Of a stretch of DNA of 64,000 nt, positions 50,856-60,816 are shown one piece after another (within the stretch, counting starts at the first letter, position 1; each line of letters opens with the position of its first letter). The translations under genes were made by a program, and so were the position numbers. Source of the stretch: Nitrospirota bacterium (GTDB lineage Bacteria; Nitrospirota; Thermodesulfovibrionia; Thermodesulfovibrionales; JdFR-88); NCBI GenBank assembly GCA_021825295.1, contig JAKAHV010000004.1, positions 52,000 through 115,999 of the forward strand, written 5' to 3'. A model generated the notes under the pieces. The model did not search any database and had not been told where the DNA came from. It was given only the letters and a program-made list of their open reading frames with translations.

Positions 50856-51602
50856 ATGATGTTTACCTTTAAAAAAGTCATATCGCCTTTTCTGCTTCCG
50901 CCCGGGATATTTGTCCTCATCCTGATAGGCTCCGGGATTTTTCTGTCAAGGAAAGACCGGAAGGCCGGGATACTGAATATCGCTGTCGGCTTTTTGATTT
51001 GGCTTTTGTCCATCGCCCCCGTTTCAGACGCCCTGATGAGGGGGCTTGAGGGCGGCTTAACGGTCCCGGCGCACCCCAGGGGCGATGTGATAATCCTTCT
51101 TGGCGGCGGCTTGTCCGGCAATGAGCCCTCGGCCGGGACACTTGTGAGGATAGTGGCCGCGGTTAGACTCTACAAGGTCCTGCGCGTGCCGGTCATAGTG
51201 TCCGCCGGCGCCGTCCATCCCTGGGGAAAAGCCGAGGCCCCGGCAGACGCGCGGGTGCTGAGGGAGCTGGGCGTGCCGGCCAAAAGGATAATCCTTGAGG
51301 ACAGGAGCAGGGACACCCTTGAAAACGCCCGGTATTCGAAGGAAATATGCGGGGAATATCATTTCAGGAGGCCGGTTCTGGTCACTTCCGCGTATCACAT
51401 GAAACGCGCCCTGATGAGCTTCAGATATGTGAAAATGCATGATGTGGGCTATTACCCGGCGGATTTAACGGGGAAGGGGAGAGTATACGGCTGGGCGGAT
51501 TATCTGCCCCACGATCTTGACGACTCCAGCGCAGCGCTTCATGAATACCTGGGGCTTTTTTATCTAAAATTCTTTCCGGGGCGGCTTGTCGGGGCCGGTT
51601 AA
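50856..51602 (+). CDS. YdcF/ElyC/SanA-family (DUF218) membrane protein
   Basis: DVIILLGGGLSGNEPSAGTLVRIVAAVRLYKVLRVPVIVSAG, SRDTLENARYSKEI, LVTSAYHMKRALMSF. Confidence 0.9.
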   Translation: MMFTFKKVISPFLLPPGIFVLILIGSGIFLSRKDRKAGILNIAVGFLIWLLSIAPVSDALMRGLEGGLTVPAHPRGDVIILLGGGLSGNEPSAGTLVRIVAAVRLYKVLRVPVIVSAGAVHPWGKAEAPADARVLRELGVPAKRIILEDRSRDTLENARYSKEICGEYHFRRPVLVTSAYHMKRALMSFRYVKMHDVGYYPADLTGKGRVYGWADYLPHDLDDSSAALHEYLGLFYLKFFPGRLVGAG

Positions 51603-52498
51603 TCCTCGCACATCTTGCCGATTAAAACCGGGCATTTCGAGTGTGAAAGCACGTTTCTTGAAACGCTGCCCATCATCCCCCTGATCCCGGTCAGCCCGCG
51701 GCACCCTACGGCTATCAGGTCGGCTTTCATGGCCTCGGATGCCGCCAGTATTTCGGCGGTGGGATCGCCTTCCGCCGATAAGACCTCCGTTTTCCGGAAC
51801 CTGCCGCTTAAATAATCCCGGGCCTGCCCGGCAATCCTTCCGGATTCCGCGCGCTCCGATTCCCTCGCCTTTTCCATGACCGCGATAAACCTTTCGTTGA
51901 TTTCGGGGGTAAAGGCCGGCATGTACATGTCCAGAAAGACCGGCTTCATCACGTTTAATACCGTAATTTCGGAGTTGCCCGGAAACGGCATCGAGGATAA
52001 AAATTTCATGGTGGAAACCGAGTATTCGGAGCCGTCAGTGGCGAATAGTATTTTCATCCCGCCCGGCCTGACACTCAGGGGCAGCCTGGTGACGAGGACG
52101 GGTATCGGGGATTTTATGGCGACTGCCCTGGTCACGCTGCCAAGGAGGATTGATTCGACGCCTCCCATTCCCCTTGCGCCCATGACGATCAGGTCCATGC
52201 CGGCCTCCGCCGCCCTCCCCATAATGGTCTGGCTGGCTGGACCTTCGGCGACAGCGGTGCTGATTTTCGCCTTCACGGGGCCGAGTATGCTCAGCGCGGA
52301 ATCCAGGACCCTGGGCACGAACAATCTTTTGATCTCTTTTATGGCTTCCCGGTAGGACTTCTCATCGTAAAGGAAACGGCTCCAGTAAAGCGCATGGAAC
52401 ACGGTTATTTCGTCGTCCTCCGACAAATTCAGAAAGGTCAAAAAACCGGCCGCGCCTTCCGAATATTTTGAGCCATCGACGGCAAGCAATATTTTCAT
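51599..52498 (-). CDS. Tandem-domain universal stress protein
   Basis: Two UspA units: ILLAVDGSKYSEGA...LIVMGARGMGGVESILLGSVTRAV and ILFATDGSEYSV...LIAVGCRGLTGIRGMMGSVSRNVLSHSKCPVLI. Confidence 0.93.
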   Translation of the reverse strand: MKILLAVDGSKYSEGAAGFLTFLNLSEDDEITVFHALYWSRFLYDEKSYREAIKEIKRLFVPRVLDSALSILGPVKAKISTAVAEGPASQTIMGRAAEAGMDLIVMGARGMGGVESILLGSVTRAVAIKSPIPVLVTRLPLSVRPGGMKILFATDGSEYSVSTMKFLSSMPFPGNSEITVLNVMKPVFLDMYMPAFTPEINERFIAVMEKARESERAESGRIAGQARDYLSGRFRKTEVLSAEGDPTAEILAASEAMKADLIAVGCRGLTGIRGMMGSVSRNVLSHSKCPVLIGKMCED

Positions 52499-53211
52499 GT
52501 TAGTATCGCATCCACCAGCCTCTCCAGATCGGAATAATCGTTAAACCTGCCGTCCGGCCTGTAGGAAACAGACGGCTCGTTGCCGCCCCTGAAGAGGACG
52601 CACTTCATGCCGGCCGCCCTGGCGCCTCTGAGGTCCTTCTCCGGGTTGTCGCCCACATAAACGGCGTCCTCCGGCCGGACCTGGAGGCTTTTCAGCGCCA
52701 TCTCGAACAGCCTGGGGTCCGGCTTTTTATACCCCAAACGGGACGACAGCACGCGCGTCTTGAAGAACCTTGTAAACCCGAGCATCTCCATCTCCGTGTC
52801 GGTGAAGACCCACTGAGCGTCCGATACGGCCGCCACCCGGTACCGCCGGGACAACCTCGATATCGCGTCGTGGGCCCCGGGGAACGCCCCGAAGCGCTTT
52901 CTGGACAGCGACCTGAAGAGCATTGCTATGGCGCTTATGGCCGGCTTTCCGTAATTGCCCCGCCCGTACCTGTCCATGATGGAGCGGAAGATATTGTAAA
53001 CGTTTACCTCCGGGTATTGCTGCAGGCTCTGCCCCAGGCTTATCCTGACCTCCTCGACGTATGCCTTCCTCAGCTCCTCGGGCTGTATCCGGACCATGTA
53101 GTAAGACAGGTACTGGGAAAGCACGCCGTAGAGCCAGGGGTCCTGCTCGTCCGTCTGGATATCGATGAGCGTGCCGTAGAGGTCAAAGATGACGGCCTTC
53201 CTCCTTGTCAT
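52495..53211 (-). CDS. HAD-superfamily hydrolase
   Basis: AVIFDLYGTLIDI, VAAVSDAQWVF, LGYKKPDPRLFEMAL, YVGDNPEKDLRGARAAGMK. Confidence 0.93.
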   Translation of the reverse strand: MTRRKAVIFDLYGTLIDIQTDEQDPWLYGVLSQYLSYYMVRIQPEELRKAYVEEVRISLGQSLQQYPEVNVYNIFRSIMDRYGRGNYGKPAISAIAMLFRSLSRKRFGAFPGAHDAISRLSRRYRVAAVSDAQWVFTDTEMEMLGFTRFFKTRVLSSRLGYKKPDPRLFEMALKSLQVRPEDAVYVGDNPEKDLRGARAAGMKCVLFRGGNEPSVSYRPDGRFNDYSDLERLVDAILT

Positions 53212-54221
53212 ATCCGGAGCCCCCATTTCAGGCAGCTCATCGCCTCCAGGGCTATCGTGCGTCTGTATTGGCTGCCCAGGTAGCCGTTTCTCGCTATCCT
53301 GAATTCGGCCAGGGCCATGTAGAAGGGGTTTCTCCGGGCAGTCCTGAGGAAGGCCTTGTCCTTTTCCTTCGGATCGGCGGGCTTCGAATAGGACCTCAGG
53401 AAATGCGAGATATAGGGCTCGGCGGCGGAGGGGTCCCCCGTCCTCCAGAGGAAGGCGTGCTTCAGTTCCCCGCAGACCATGCCCGCGTCGAAGACAGGGT
53501 CCGCGTTTTTCATCCTCTCCAGGTCTATCGCGACGACGTCCCCGCTTTCCGTAAAGAGAAAATTTGTCGGGGTGGCGTCACCGTGGACTATCGAGCTGCG
53601 GGCCCGGGCCAAAAACGGCCGTTTAAGCCATTTCTCCACCAGCCGGAGCACGCCGGACATTTCCCTGCGGCTGAGGACCTGCTGCCTGACCAGCTTTGAG
53701 ACTACCTTGCTGTAATGCGCGAGCACCGGGGCCAAATCCACGAGCGCGCCGTCCCTGGTCCGGCTGTGAAGGGCGGAAAGAAACGATGCCAGTTTTCCCA
53801 GGGCAACGACGAGAGGGTTATGCCCCTTTCCGCTGCCGGCGGCCTTTTCCAGGAAATAGTCCAGGCTCCTGCCGCTAATGAACTCCTCCGTGAGGGCAAG
53901 GCCTATATTTTCATCCCTGCTTATGGGTCGCACTACATAGTGGGGAGAAGCATCGAATCCGTACCGGCGCAACTGGCAGAGCTTGTCGAACTCCCCCTTT
54001 ATCCTCAATGCCCTTCCGGATGCGGAGTCGCCGGGCTTGAAGAACTTGCCGATGATCGCCGTCCGGGACTTCTCTTCGGTGTACTTGTACACCTTGTCCA
54101 GGGAGATGAGGTCCACATGGAAGACGGGGTCTCTGACAGACGGGCAGACATCCGCATATAGGATATCATAGAGCGGGTCCGAGCGCTTCAGGGTTCCCAG
54201 ATAACATGGCTCCATCTTCAT
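53208..54221 (-). CDS. Aminoglycoside-phosphotransferase-fold kinase
   Basis: SSIVHGDATPTNFLFTESGDVVAIDLERMKNADPVFDAGMVCGE. Likely ATG at 54221. Confidence 0.82.
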   Translation of the reverse strand: MKMEPCYLGTLKRSDPLYDILYADVCPSVRDPVFHVDLISLDKVYKYTEEKSRTAIIGKFFKPGDSASGRALRIKGEFDKLCQLRRYGFDASPHYVVRPISRDENIGLALTEEFISGRSLDYFLEKAAGSGKGHNPLVVALGKLASFLSALHSRTRDGALVDLAPVLAHYSKVVSKLVRQQVLSRREMSGVLRLVEKWLKRPFLARARSSIVHGDATPTNFLFTESGDVVAIDLERMKNADPVFDAGMVCGELKHAFLWRTGDPSAAEPYISHFLRSYSKPADPKEKDKAFLRTARRNPFYMALAEFRIARNGYLGSQYRRTIALEAMSCLKWGLRI

Positions 54222-54270
54222 TGAAATTCTATCACTAAAAACCGGGCTTGGCATCCGGCCGGGAGACCTC

Positions 54271-54363
54271 GGGCCTGCGTCAGATTTGCGGGGCAAGGCG
54301 GGGCATCTGTCCCGCCTTGGGCGGGATTCCGGGCGTAACAGGCGGTCCCGCCGCGGCGGGACC
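54271..54363. mobile_element. MITE-like family A, half copy (A3)
   Basis: gggcctgcgtcagatttgcggggcaaggcggggcatctgtcccgccttgggcgggattccgggcgtaa is near-identical to the reverse complement of the right half of 60817..61017. Confidence 0.75.
54344..54363. repeat. 20-bp perfect palindrome (TCCCGCC..GGCGGGA family)
   Basis: GGTCCCGCCGCGGCGGGACC. Confidence 0.9.
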
Positions 54364-54379
54364 GAAAGGATAAAGGCGG

Positions 54380-54721
54380 TCAGACCTGGAGGTCTTCGCA
54401 GAGTTTCAGGAACTCGTCCCTTATTTTGGGCAGGCTGGGAAGTTCCAGCTCATCGAGTTCATGATCAATCTTCCTGCCCGTTTTCGAATGCAGGTCGGCA
54501 AGGACATTTTTTTTAACGTCCGCAGCGGTCGGATACTGCTGAAGGTCGTGGAAACGGTGCTTCTCCTTCTCGATGTGTTTTTTAACAGCATGCAGTTTTT
54601 TCTTGAGGACTTCGCTTTTATAATCGCCGGGGGAAGCGAGCAAAATGGCGTCGAACAGTTTTTCGTCAAGGAATTTTATGAGTTCTTCCCTTCTTTTTTC
54701 GCCGGCCCTGATTGCCATCAC
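54380..54721 (-). CDS. Small charged helical protein, unknown function
   Basis: 113-aa ORF with good codon character; helical, Lys/Glu-rich; no recognised family. Confidence 0.6.
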   Translation of the reverse strand: MMAIRAGEKRREELIKFLDEKLFDAILLASPGDYKSEVLKKKLHAVKKHIEKEKHRFHDLQQYPTAADVKKNVLADLHSKTGRKIDHELDELELPSLPKIRDEFLKLCEDLQV

Positions 54722-54949
54722 GCGCCTCCTTATTTCCCGGATACAGGTTATGGTTGGCCCTCCGGATGATTAAATGCTATCAGGGAATATATGCCGGATC
54801 AAGACGGGTTATATTCACTGATGGGCCGTTTGGCCATGCATGCCGGGCGATGGGGGATATGGATTCTCCTTCCGAAATTTCCTAGACTTAATAAAAGTGC
54901 TCCCGGCGCAAATATATAAGGATGTTTTCTCTCTCAGGCGAGGCCTGTC

Positions 54950-57900
54950 ATGAACTGGAGGCATTACGTTGCGATTGCCGCCGCCCTTGCTCCCGGGCAG
55001 CCTTTAAAGGCGCAGATTGCCCGGCTTCTGGACAGGATCCGTGAGGCGTCCTACAGCGCTTTTGTCGCCAATGTCATACTGGTCCTCTTTGCGGTTGCGA
55101 TTATAATCGCCGGCGCCGCAGTGGGGTGGATTGCCTTATATCCCGAGAAGGTCCAGGCCCTTGTGGAAAAGCTGCGCGGCAGGCCGCGGCTGGCGCGCCT
55201 GGAGACACGGTATAAGAAATGGACGGGATTTCTTGTCGACAGGGTCAGGCCCGGGGGCGCATACGGGCTGTCCTTCACGATCGGCCTGGTGGCCCTCGGC
55301 CTGAGCATCTGGGCCTTTGGCAGCCTGCTGGAAGATGTTGTGGCCAGGGATGAGCTTATATTCTTCGACATGCCCCTGGCCGCGTACATCGCGGCCCACC
55401 GCAGCGCCTGGCTAACGTCGGTCATGCTGCGTTTGGCGGTCCTCGGAAACGGCTGGTTCGTAATCTCCCTGGCGGGCCTGGCGGGCCTCTTTCTGAGGTA
55501 CAAGACAAAGACCTGGCGGCCCCTTTTGTTGCTGATGGCCGCGGTGGCCGGAGCGGGCGTGCTTGACCTTATTGTGGGAATCTCGGTCGCCCGGCCGCGC
55601 CCCCCGACGCCTTGGATGGCCGTCCCCGCATACGGATACTCTTTCCCGTCCTGGCAGACATCGTTATCTGTCATTTACGGCGGCATAGCATATCTGCTTG
55701 CCAAAAACCTTCCTCTCTGGCGGAGCAAGCCCGCCGTCTGGGTATTCGCTCTCGCACTGGCTTTTCTTGCCGGGGTCCAGGCAGTGTACCTGGGGGTTAA
55801 TTGGCTGACCGATGTGCTTGGCGGATGGGCGCTTGCCTGCCTGTGGCTGTCGATCATATTTACCGTATCGCCGGTAATTGAACATGCCAGGGGCCCTGTC
55901 CGCGGCGCGCCGGCAGCGGCCGCTCCTGTGCCATCCGGACGGGGGCCGGCCTATACCCCTGTCCGGATGCCCCCGATACCCATCCCCGCGCGCCTCACGC
56001 CGGCGCAGGACGGGCTGAATGAGGCGCAGGTAAAAGACAGGACGGCCAAGGGGCAGATCAACATCACAAAACAGAAATCCGGAAGGAGCGTGGCCCGGAT
56101 ACTCAAGGAGAACATCCTTACCAGGTTTAATGCCCTGCTGGGCAGCCTGTTAATAATAATTCTGCTTGTCGGGCCTCTCCAGGATGCCCTCTTTGGCATC
56201 GTGATCATTCTCAATACGGCAATCGGCATCTTTCAGGAAATGCGCGCGAAACTGGCGCTGGACCGCCTTGTAATCATAGCGGCCCCAAAGGCGAGAGTGG
56301 TGCGTTCCGGCGCAATAATGGAAATCGGCAGCGATGAGATCGTCCAGGACGACATAATCGAGCTTCGCGCAGGCGACCAGGCCCCGGTTGACGGCGTGGT
56401 CCTTTCCTCCGGCAACGCGGAGGCCGATGAGTCTTCCATCACGGGCGAGTCAGAGCCGGTGGCAAAGGCCGCGGGCGACGGGATATATTCGGGAAGCTTT
56501 GTGGTTGCGGGCAGTTGCCGCATCCAGGCCGTCCGGATAGGGGAGCAGGCCTACGGGCGGGCGCTTGCGAATGCAGCCCGCCGGTTCACCCTCGCCCGCT
56601 CCGAACTGCGCGAAGGAATCGACCGCCTGCTTGGCTATATCACATGGTTTCTCATCCCCGCCTCCGTGATACTGTTTGTTACCCAGTTTCTGTATATGCA
56701 GGGCGGCTGGCGGGACGCAATCACAGGCTCGGTCGCCGGGGTGGAGGGAATGGTGCCGGGGGGGCTGGTCCTCCTCGCCAGTGTGGTAATGGCCACGGCC
56801 GCGGTGCGGCTGGCCAGGCGGAAGGCGCTTATTCAGGAACTGGGGGCCGTGGAGATGCTTGCCAGGGTGGATGTGCTCTGTCTGGACAAGACCGGGACCC
56901 TTACGAACGGGGACATGTTTCTTGAAATGATTGTGCCGGCGGACCGGATTTTGGGGCGCGTCGCGGGCCTGCCGGCATGCAGCCCCGGCTCCGTGCTGGG
57001 GGCATTGGCCGCAATTGAGCCCGCCCCCAATGCGAGCCTTCGCGCCATCGCCTCCGCCTGTCCGCCCCCGCGGGGCGGGCAATGGGCCGTAAAGGGCGCG
57101 GTCCCCTTTTCTTCCGCGCGGAGGTGGAGCGCGGTCGCCTTTGAGGGCGGCGGCACCTGGGTGCTCGGCGCCCCGGAGGTTATTCTTGTCCATCACATGC
57201 CCGCCTCGCCCCTGATGCCCGCCTCGCCCCTGATGGAGGAGATCAACCGGCACGCCGCAGGCGGAAAACGTGTCCTGGCCCTGGCGTATACCGGACAGGC
57301 GCTGACCGCCCAATCGGATATCTCCCAGGCTGCTCTGACGCCCGCCGCGCTTGTTGTGCTGGGCGAGCATTTAAGGGAAGGCGTAGCCGGGACGCTTCAA
57401 TATTTCAAGGAGCAGAACGTGACGCTTAAGATCATTTCCGGCGACCATCCGCATACGGCTGCCGCGATCGCGTCCGCCTCGGGTCTCACCGCCGAATCCG
57501 GCGTGGATGGGCGCGACCTGCCCGCGGACCCAGACGCGCTTGCCGATGCGCTTGAGCGGACAAACGTGTTTGGAAGGGTCACGCCTGAGCAAAAAAGGGT
57601 GATGATCAGGACGCTTCAAAAAAGGGGGCACGTGGTTTCCATGGTCGGCGACGGCGTAAATGACGTCCTTGCGGTCAAGGAAGCGGATTTCGGCATAGCC
57701 ATGGGCTCCGGGGCCAGTGCCACGAGGGCGATCGCCCAGTTGGTTCTGCTTTCAAACGATTTCAAGGTCCTGCCGGATGTGATCGCGGAGGGGCGCCGGA
57801 CCATCGCGAATATCGAGAGGACCGCCAATTTGTTCATCTCCAAGACGACGTATGTGATAGTATTGGCCCTGGCGGTGGGTCTTGCAAGGGTCCCGTTTCC

Positions 57901-58378
57901 CTTTCTGCCGCGGCATCTGACCCTTATCGGCTTCCTGACAATAGGCCTGCCGGCCATGTTCCTGTCCCTGAGGCGCAATACCACCCGCGCGCGGCATGGT
58001 TTTATTTCCCGCGTCCTGCGCTTTTCAGTCCCGGCGGGCTGCATCTCGGCCGCCATGACCCTGATCGCCTACGCCTTCACCAGGCAGGTTGAGCCCATGA
58101 GCACCGGCCTGGCGCGCACCGCCGCAACGCTCACCGTGATCGGCTGCGGCGTGTCTGTTCTGATATTGCTTGCGCGGCCCGTCACCTTGCGGTTCAGGCT
58201 TTTCATGGGCGCATTGATGATTGCCCTTGGCGCGGTCATCACCGTTCCGCTGCTCAGTGATTTTTTTGCGCTCGTGTTTCCGCCCGCGCGCGTCTGGGCG
58301 GTCATACTGGTCCTTTCGGCGGCATGCTTCATGGCGCTCAGGGCAAACCGGCAATTGCTGGAGGTTTCGGCGAAATAG
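54950..58378 (+). CDS. PAP2-like membrane domain fused to a P-type ATPase
   Basis: N-terminal PAP2-like region (VARPRPPTPW, SFPSWQTSLS, YLGVNWLTDVLGGW). C-terminal P-type ATPase: TGESEPVAK, CLDKTGTLTNGDM, MVGDGVNDVLAVKEADFGIAMGSG. Confidence 0.9.
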   Translation: MNWRHYVAIAAALAPGQPLKAQIARLLDRIREASYSAFVANVILVLFAVAIIIAGAAVGWIALYPEKVQALVEKLRGRPRLARLETRYKKWTGFLVDRVRPGGAYGLSFTIGLVALGLSIWAFGSLLEDVVARDELIFFDMPLAAYIAAHRSAWLTSVMLRLAVLGNGWFVISLAGLAGLFLRYKTKTWRPLLLLMAAVAGAGVLDLIVGISVARPRPPTPWMAVPAYGYSFPSWQTSLSVIYGGIAYLLAKNLPLWRSKPAVWVFALALAFLAGVQAVYLGVNWLTDVLGGWALACLWLSIIFTVSPVIEHARGPVRGAPAAAAPVPSGRGPAYTPVRMPPIPIPARLTPAQDGLNEAQVKDRTAKGQINITKQKSGRSVARILKENILTRFNALLGSLLIIILLVGPLQDALFGIVIILNTAIGIFQEMRAKLALDRLVIIAAPKARVVRSGAIMEIGSDEIVQDDIIELRAGDQAPVDGVVLSSGNAEADESSITGESEPVAKAAGDGIYSGSFVVAGSCRIQAVRIGEQAYGRALANAARRFTLARSELREGIDRLLGYITWFLIPASVILFVTQFLYMQGGWRDAITGSVAGVEGMVPGGLVLLASVVMATAAVRLARRKALIQELGAVEMLARVDVLCLDKTGTLTNGDMFLEMIVPADRILGRVAGLPACSPGSVLGALAAIEPAPNASLRAIASACPPPRGGQWAVKGAVPFSSARRWSAVAFEGGGTWVLGAPEVILVHHMPASPLMPASPLMEEINRHAAGGKRVLALAYTGQALTAQSDISQAALTPAALVVLGEHLREGVAGTLQYFKEQNVTLKIISGDHPHTAAAIASASGLTAESGVDGRDLPADPDALADALERTNVFGRVTPEQKRVMIRTLQKRGHVVSMVGDGVNDVLAVKEADFGIAMGSGASATRAIAQLVLLSNDFKVLPDVIAEGRRTIANIERTANLFISKTTYVIVLALAVGLARVPFPFLPRHLTLIGFLTIGLPAMFLSLRRNTTRARHGFISRVLRFSVPAGCISAAMTLIAYAFTRQVEPMSTGLARTAATLTVIGCGVSVLILLARPVTLRFRLFMGALMIALGAVITVPLLSDFFALVFPPARVWAVILVLSAACFMALRANRQLLEVSAK
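57197..57232 (+). repeat. Perfect 18-bp tandem duplication inside the P-type ATPase
   Basis: atgcccgcctcgcccctg x2, encoding MPASPLMPASPL. Confidence 0.95.
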
Positions 58379-58392
58379 CCAGCGATGTTTTT

Positions 58393-58627
58393 AGAACCTA
58401 TCTCTAAATTGATTAAATTTTCAATACCCCGCAGTCTCTGCTGCGGCGGGGAGGTTCATTCCGAAGCGAAAGAGAGAGGGAATCGTGGCAGACAAGGAGA
58501 AAAGGGGAAATCGCCCGGAGGCGCAGCAGCGCTGCATTGAGGACGATTTTCCCTTGGCGACACCGTATGCCGCGAGTTTCAGTCCCGCCATGGCGGGACA
58601 GCCGGAAGCGATTTTGAGATAGGTTCT
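58393..58627. mobile_element. MITE-like family B (copy B1)
   Basis: AGAACCTATCTC... / ...GAAGCGATTTTGAGATAGGTTCT termini. Interior is the reverse complement of copy 63296..63474. Confidence 0.85.
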
Positions 58628-60777
58628 TACATCCTTGCAGCGCGCAGCCGCAGGGCATTGCCGATGACCGAGACCGAACTGAAACTCATGGCGGCTGCGG
58701 CTATCACGGGGCTCAAAAGTATCCCCGTGAATGGATACAGCACGCCCGCCGCGACCGGCACCCCCAGGGAATTATAGACAAAGGCGAAAAACAGGTTCTG
58801 TTTTATGTTGCGCATCGTCGCGCGGCTGAGGCGGATGGCGCGCACAATCCCGCGCAGGTCCCCCTTCACAAGGGTAACGCCCGCGCTCTCCATCGCCACA
58901 TCCGTCCCTGTCCCCATCGCTATTCCCACATGCGCCTGTGCCAGGGCCGGAGCGTCGTTGATGCCGTCTCCGGCCATTGCCACCATGCGCCCTTCGTTTT
59001 GAAGCCGCTTCACCACGTCCGCCTTCTGGTCCGGCAGGACCTCGGCGATGACCTCATCGATGCCGAGCTTCGAGGCGACCGTCCGGGCCGTTGTGCGGTT
59101 GTCCCCTGTAAGCATCACCACCCTTATGCCCTCCCTGTGGAGTTCATCGATTGCGCCCTTTGTAGTATTCTTGACCGGATCGGCCACCCCCATCAGCCCC
59201 GCGGCCCTGCCGTCGATGGAGAGGAACATCGCGGTCTCGCCGCTTTTGCGCATCTCCTCCGCCCTGGCGCGGAGCGCTCCCAAATCGATCCCGGAGTCCG
59301 CCATCAGGGCCAGGTTTCCGAGCATAACGCTGCGACCCTCCACCAGGCCGGAAACCCCCTTGCCTGTTATGGAATTGAAGGATGTCGCGTTGACGGGAGA
59401 GATGCCCGCCTCCAGCGCCCCGCCCACGATCGCGGCCGCAAGCGGGTGCTCGCTGCCCTTCTCGATAGAGGCGGCATGGCGGAGGACTGTCTTTTCGTCG
59501 AAGCCCGCCGCGGGGACGACTTCAATGAGCCTTGGCTTTCCAACCGTGAGCGTGCCGGTTTTGTCCACGACCAGGGTGTCCACCTTTTTCATGACCTCTA
59601 TGGCCTCCGCATTCCTGAACAGCACGCCGCCGGCCGCGCCCTTGCCGGCCGCCACCATTATGGACATGGGGGTCGCCAGCCCAAGGGCGCAGGGGCAGGC
59701 GATTATCAGGACGGCGACGGCGTTTATCAAGGCCAGGGCCATCCGGGGCTGCGGGCCGAAGACCGCCCAGGCTATGAAGGTAAGGATTGCGACCGCCACC
59801 ACCGTCTGGACGAAATAAGAGGCCACCACATCCGCGAGTTTTTGTATGGGGGCCCGGCTGCGCTGCGCCTCGGCCACCATTCGGATTATCTGTGAAAGGA
59901 GGGTTTCGGCCCCCACCTTTTCGGCGCGCATGATGAGCGCCCCGGGGCCGTTGATGGTTGCGCCTATCACCCGGTCGTCCTTTTTCTTCTCCACCGGGAT
60001 GGGCTCCCCCGTTATCATGGACTCGTCTACGGAGCTTGCCCCCTCCATGACGGTGCCGTCCACCGGGACCTTCTCACCCGGGCGTATCCTGAGCAGGTCG
60101 CCGGGCTTTACCATGTCCAGGGGCACATCCTCCTCGGCGCCCTCCGGCAGCACGCGGCGCGCCGTTTTGGGGGCAAGCCCCAGGAGCTGCCTGATGGCCG
60201 CGCCTGTCTTGGACCTGGCCCGAAGCTCCAGCACCTGGCCCAGAAGCACCAGCGTCGTTATGACGGCCGCGGCCTCGAAATACGTGCCGACCTCGCCGCC
60301 CGCAAGACGGAAAGATGCCGGGAAAATGTCCGGAAACATCACCGCCACCACGCTGTAGACGTAGGCCACCGATATGCCGAGCCCTATTAGGGTGAACATG
60401 TTGGGGCTTCTGTTTATCACCGATTGCCAGCCCCTGGCGAAAAATGGCCAGCCGCCCCAGAGCACGACGGGAGTGGCCAGGGCAAGCTCCACCCACTTGG
60501 GCGCGGCGGCTGTGAAAACCTTATTCAGGAAAGGCAGACTGGCCCGCATGGCGATTATTACCAGCGGCGCGGTGAGGACAACACCCAGCCAGAAACGCCG
60601 CGTCATCGAGCGCAGCTCCGGGTTTTCCTCCTGCGGGGGAGCGGCGGTCCGGGGTTCGAGGGCCATGCCGCAGATGGGGCAGGCGCCCGGCTGGTCTCTG
60701 ACGATCTCCGGGTGCATGGGGCAGGTATAAGTGACGTCCCCTTCGCGCTTGCCGGATTCCGGCTTCACATGCTTCAT
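58627..60777 (-). CDS. Heavy-metal (copper-type) P1B ATPase with N-terminal YTCPMHPE metal-binding module
   Basis: [86 protein letters not shown]. Confidence 0.95.
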   Translation of the reverse strand: MKHVKPESGKREGDVTYTCPMHPEIVRDQPGACPICGMALEPRTAAPPQEENPELRSMTRRFWLGVVLTAPLVIIAMRASLPFLNKVFTAAAPKWVELALATPVVLWGGWPFFARGWQSVINRSPNMFTLIGLGISVAYVYSVVAVMFPDIFPASFRLAGGEVGTYFEAAAVITTLVLLGQVLELRARSKTGAAIRQLLGLAPKTARRVLPEGAEEDVPLDMVKPGDLLRIRPGEKVPVDGTVMEGASSVDESMITGEPIPVEKKKDDRVIGATINGPGALIMRAEKVGAETLLSQIIRMVAEAQRSRAPIQKLADVVASYFVQTVVAVAILTFIAWAVFGPQPRMALALINAVAVLIIACPCALGLATPMSIMVAAGKGAAGGVLFRNAEAIEVMKKVDTLVVDKTGTLTVGKPRLIEVVPAAGFDEKTVLRHAASIEKGSEHPLAAAIVGGALEAGISPVNATSFNSITGKGVSGLVEGRSVMLGNLALMADSGIDLGALRARAEEMRKSGETAMFLSIDGRAAGLMGVADPVKNTTKGAIDELHREGIRVVMLTGDNRTTARTVASKLGIDEVIAEVLPDQKADVVKRLQNEGRMVAMAGDGINDAPALAQAHVGIAMGTGTDVAMESAGVTLVKGDLRGIVRAIRLSRATMRNIKQNLFFAFVYNSLGVPVAAGVLYPFTGILLSPVIAAAAMSFSSVSVIGNALRLRAARM

Positions 60778-60816
60778 AACTATCTGTTAGCACAGGCGAA
60801 TCGAATGTCAAGGAAT

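Noticed and set aside
54380-54721. Hemerythrin-like protein
   Set aside because: His/Glu spacing does not convincingly match HHE; left as unknown.
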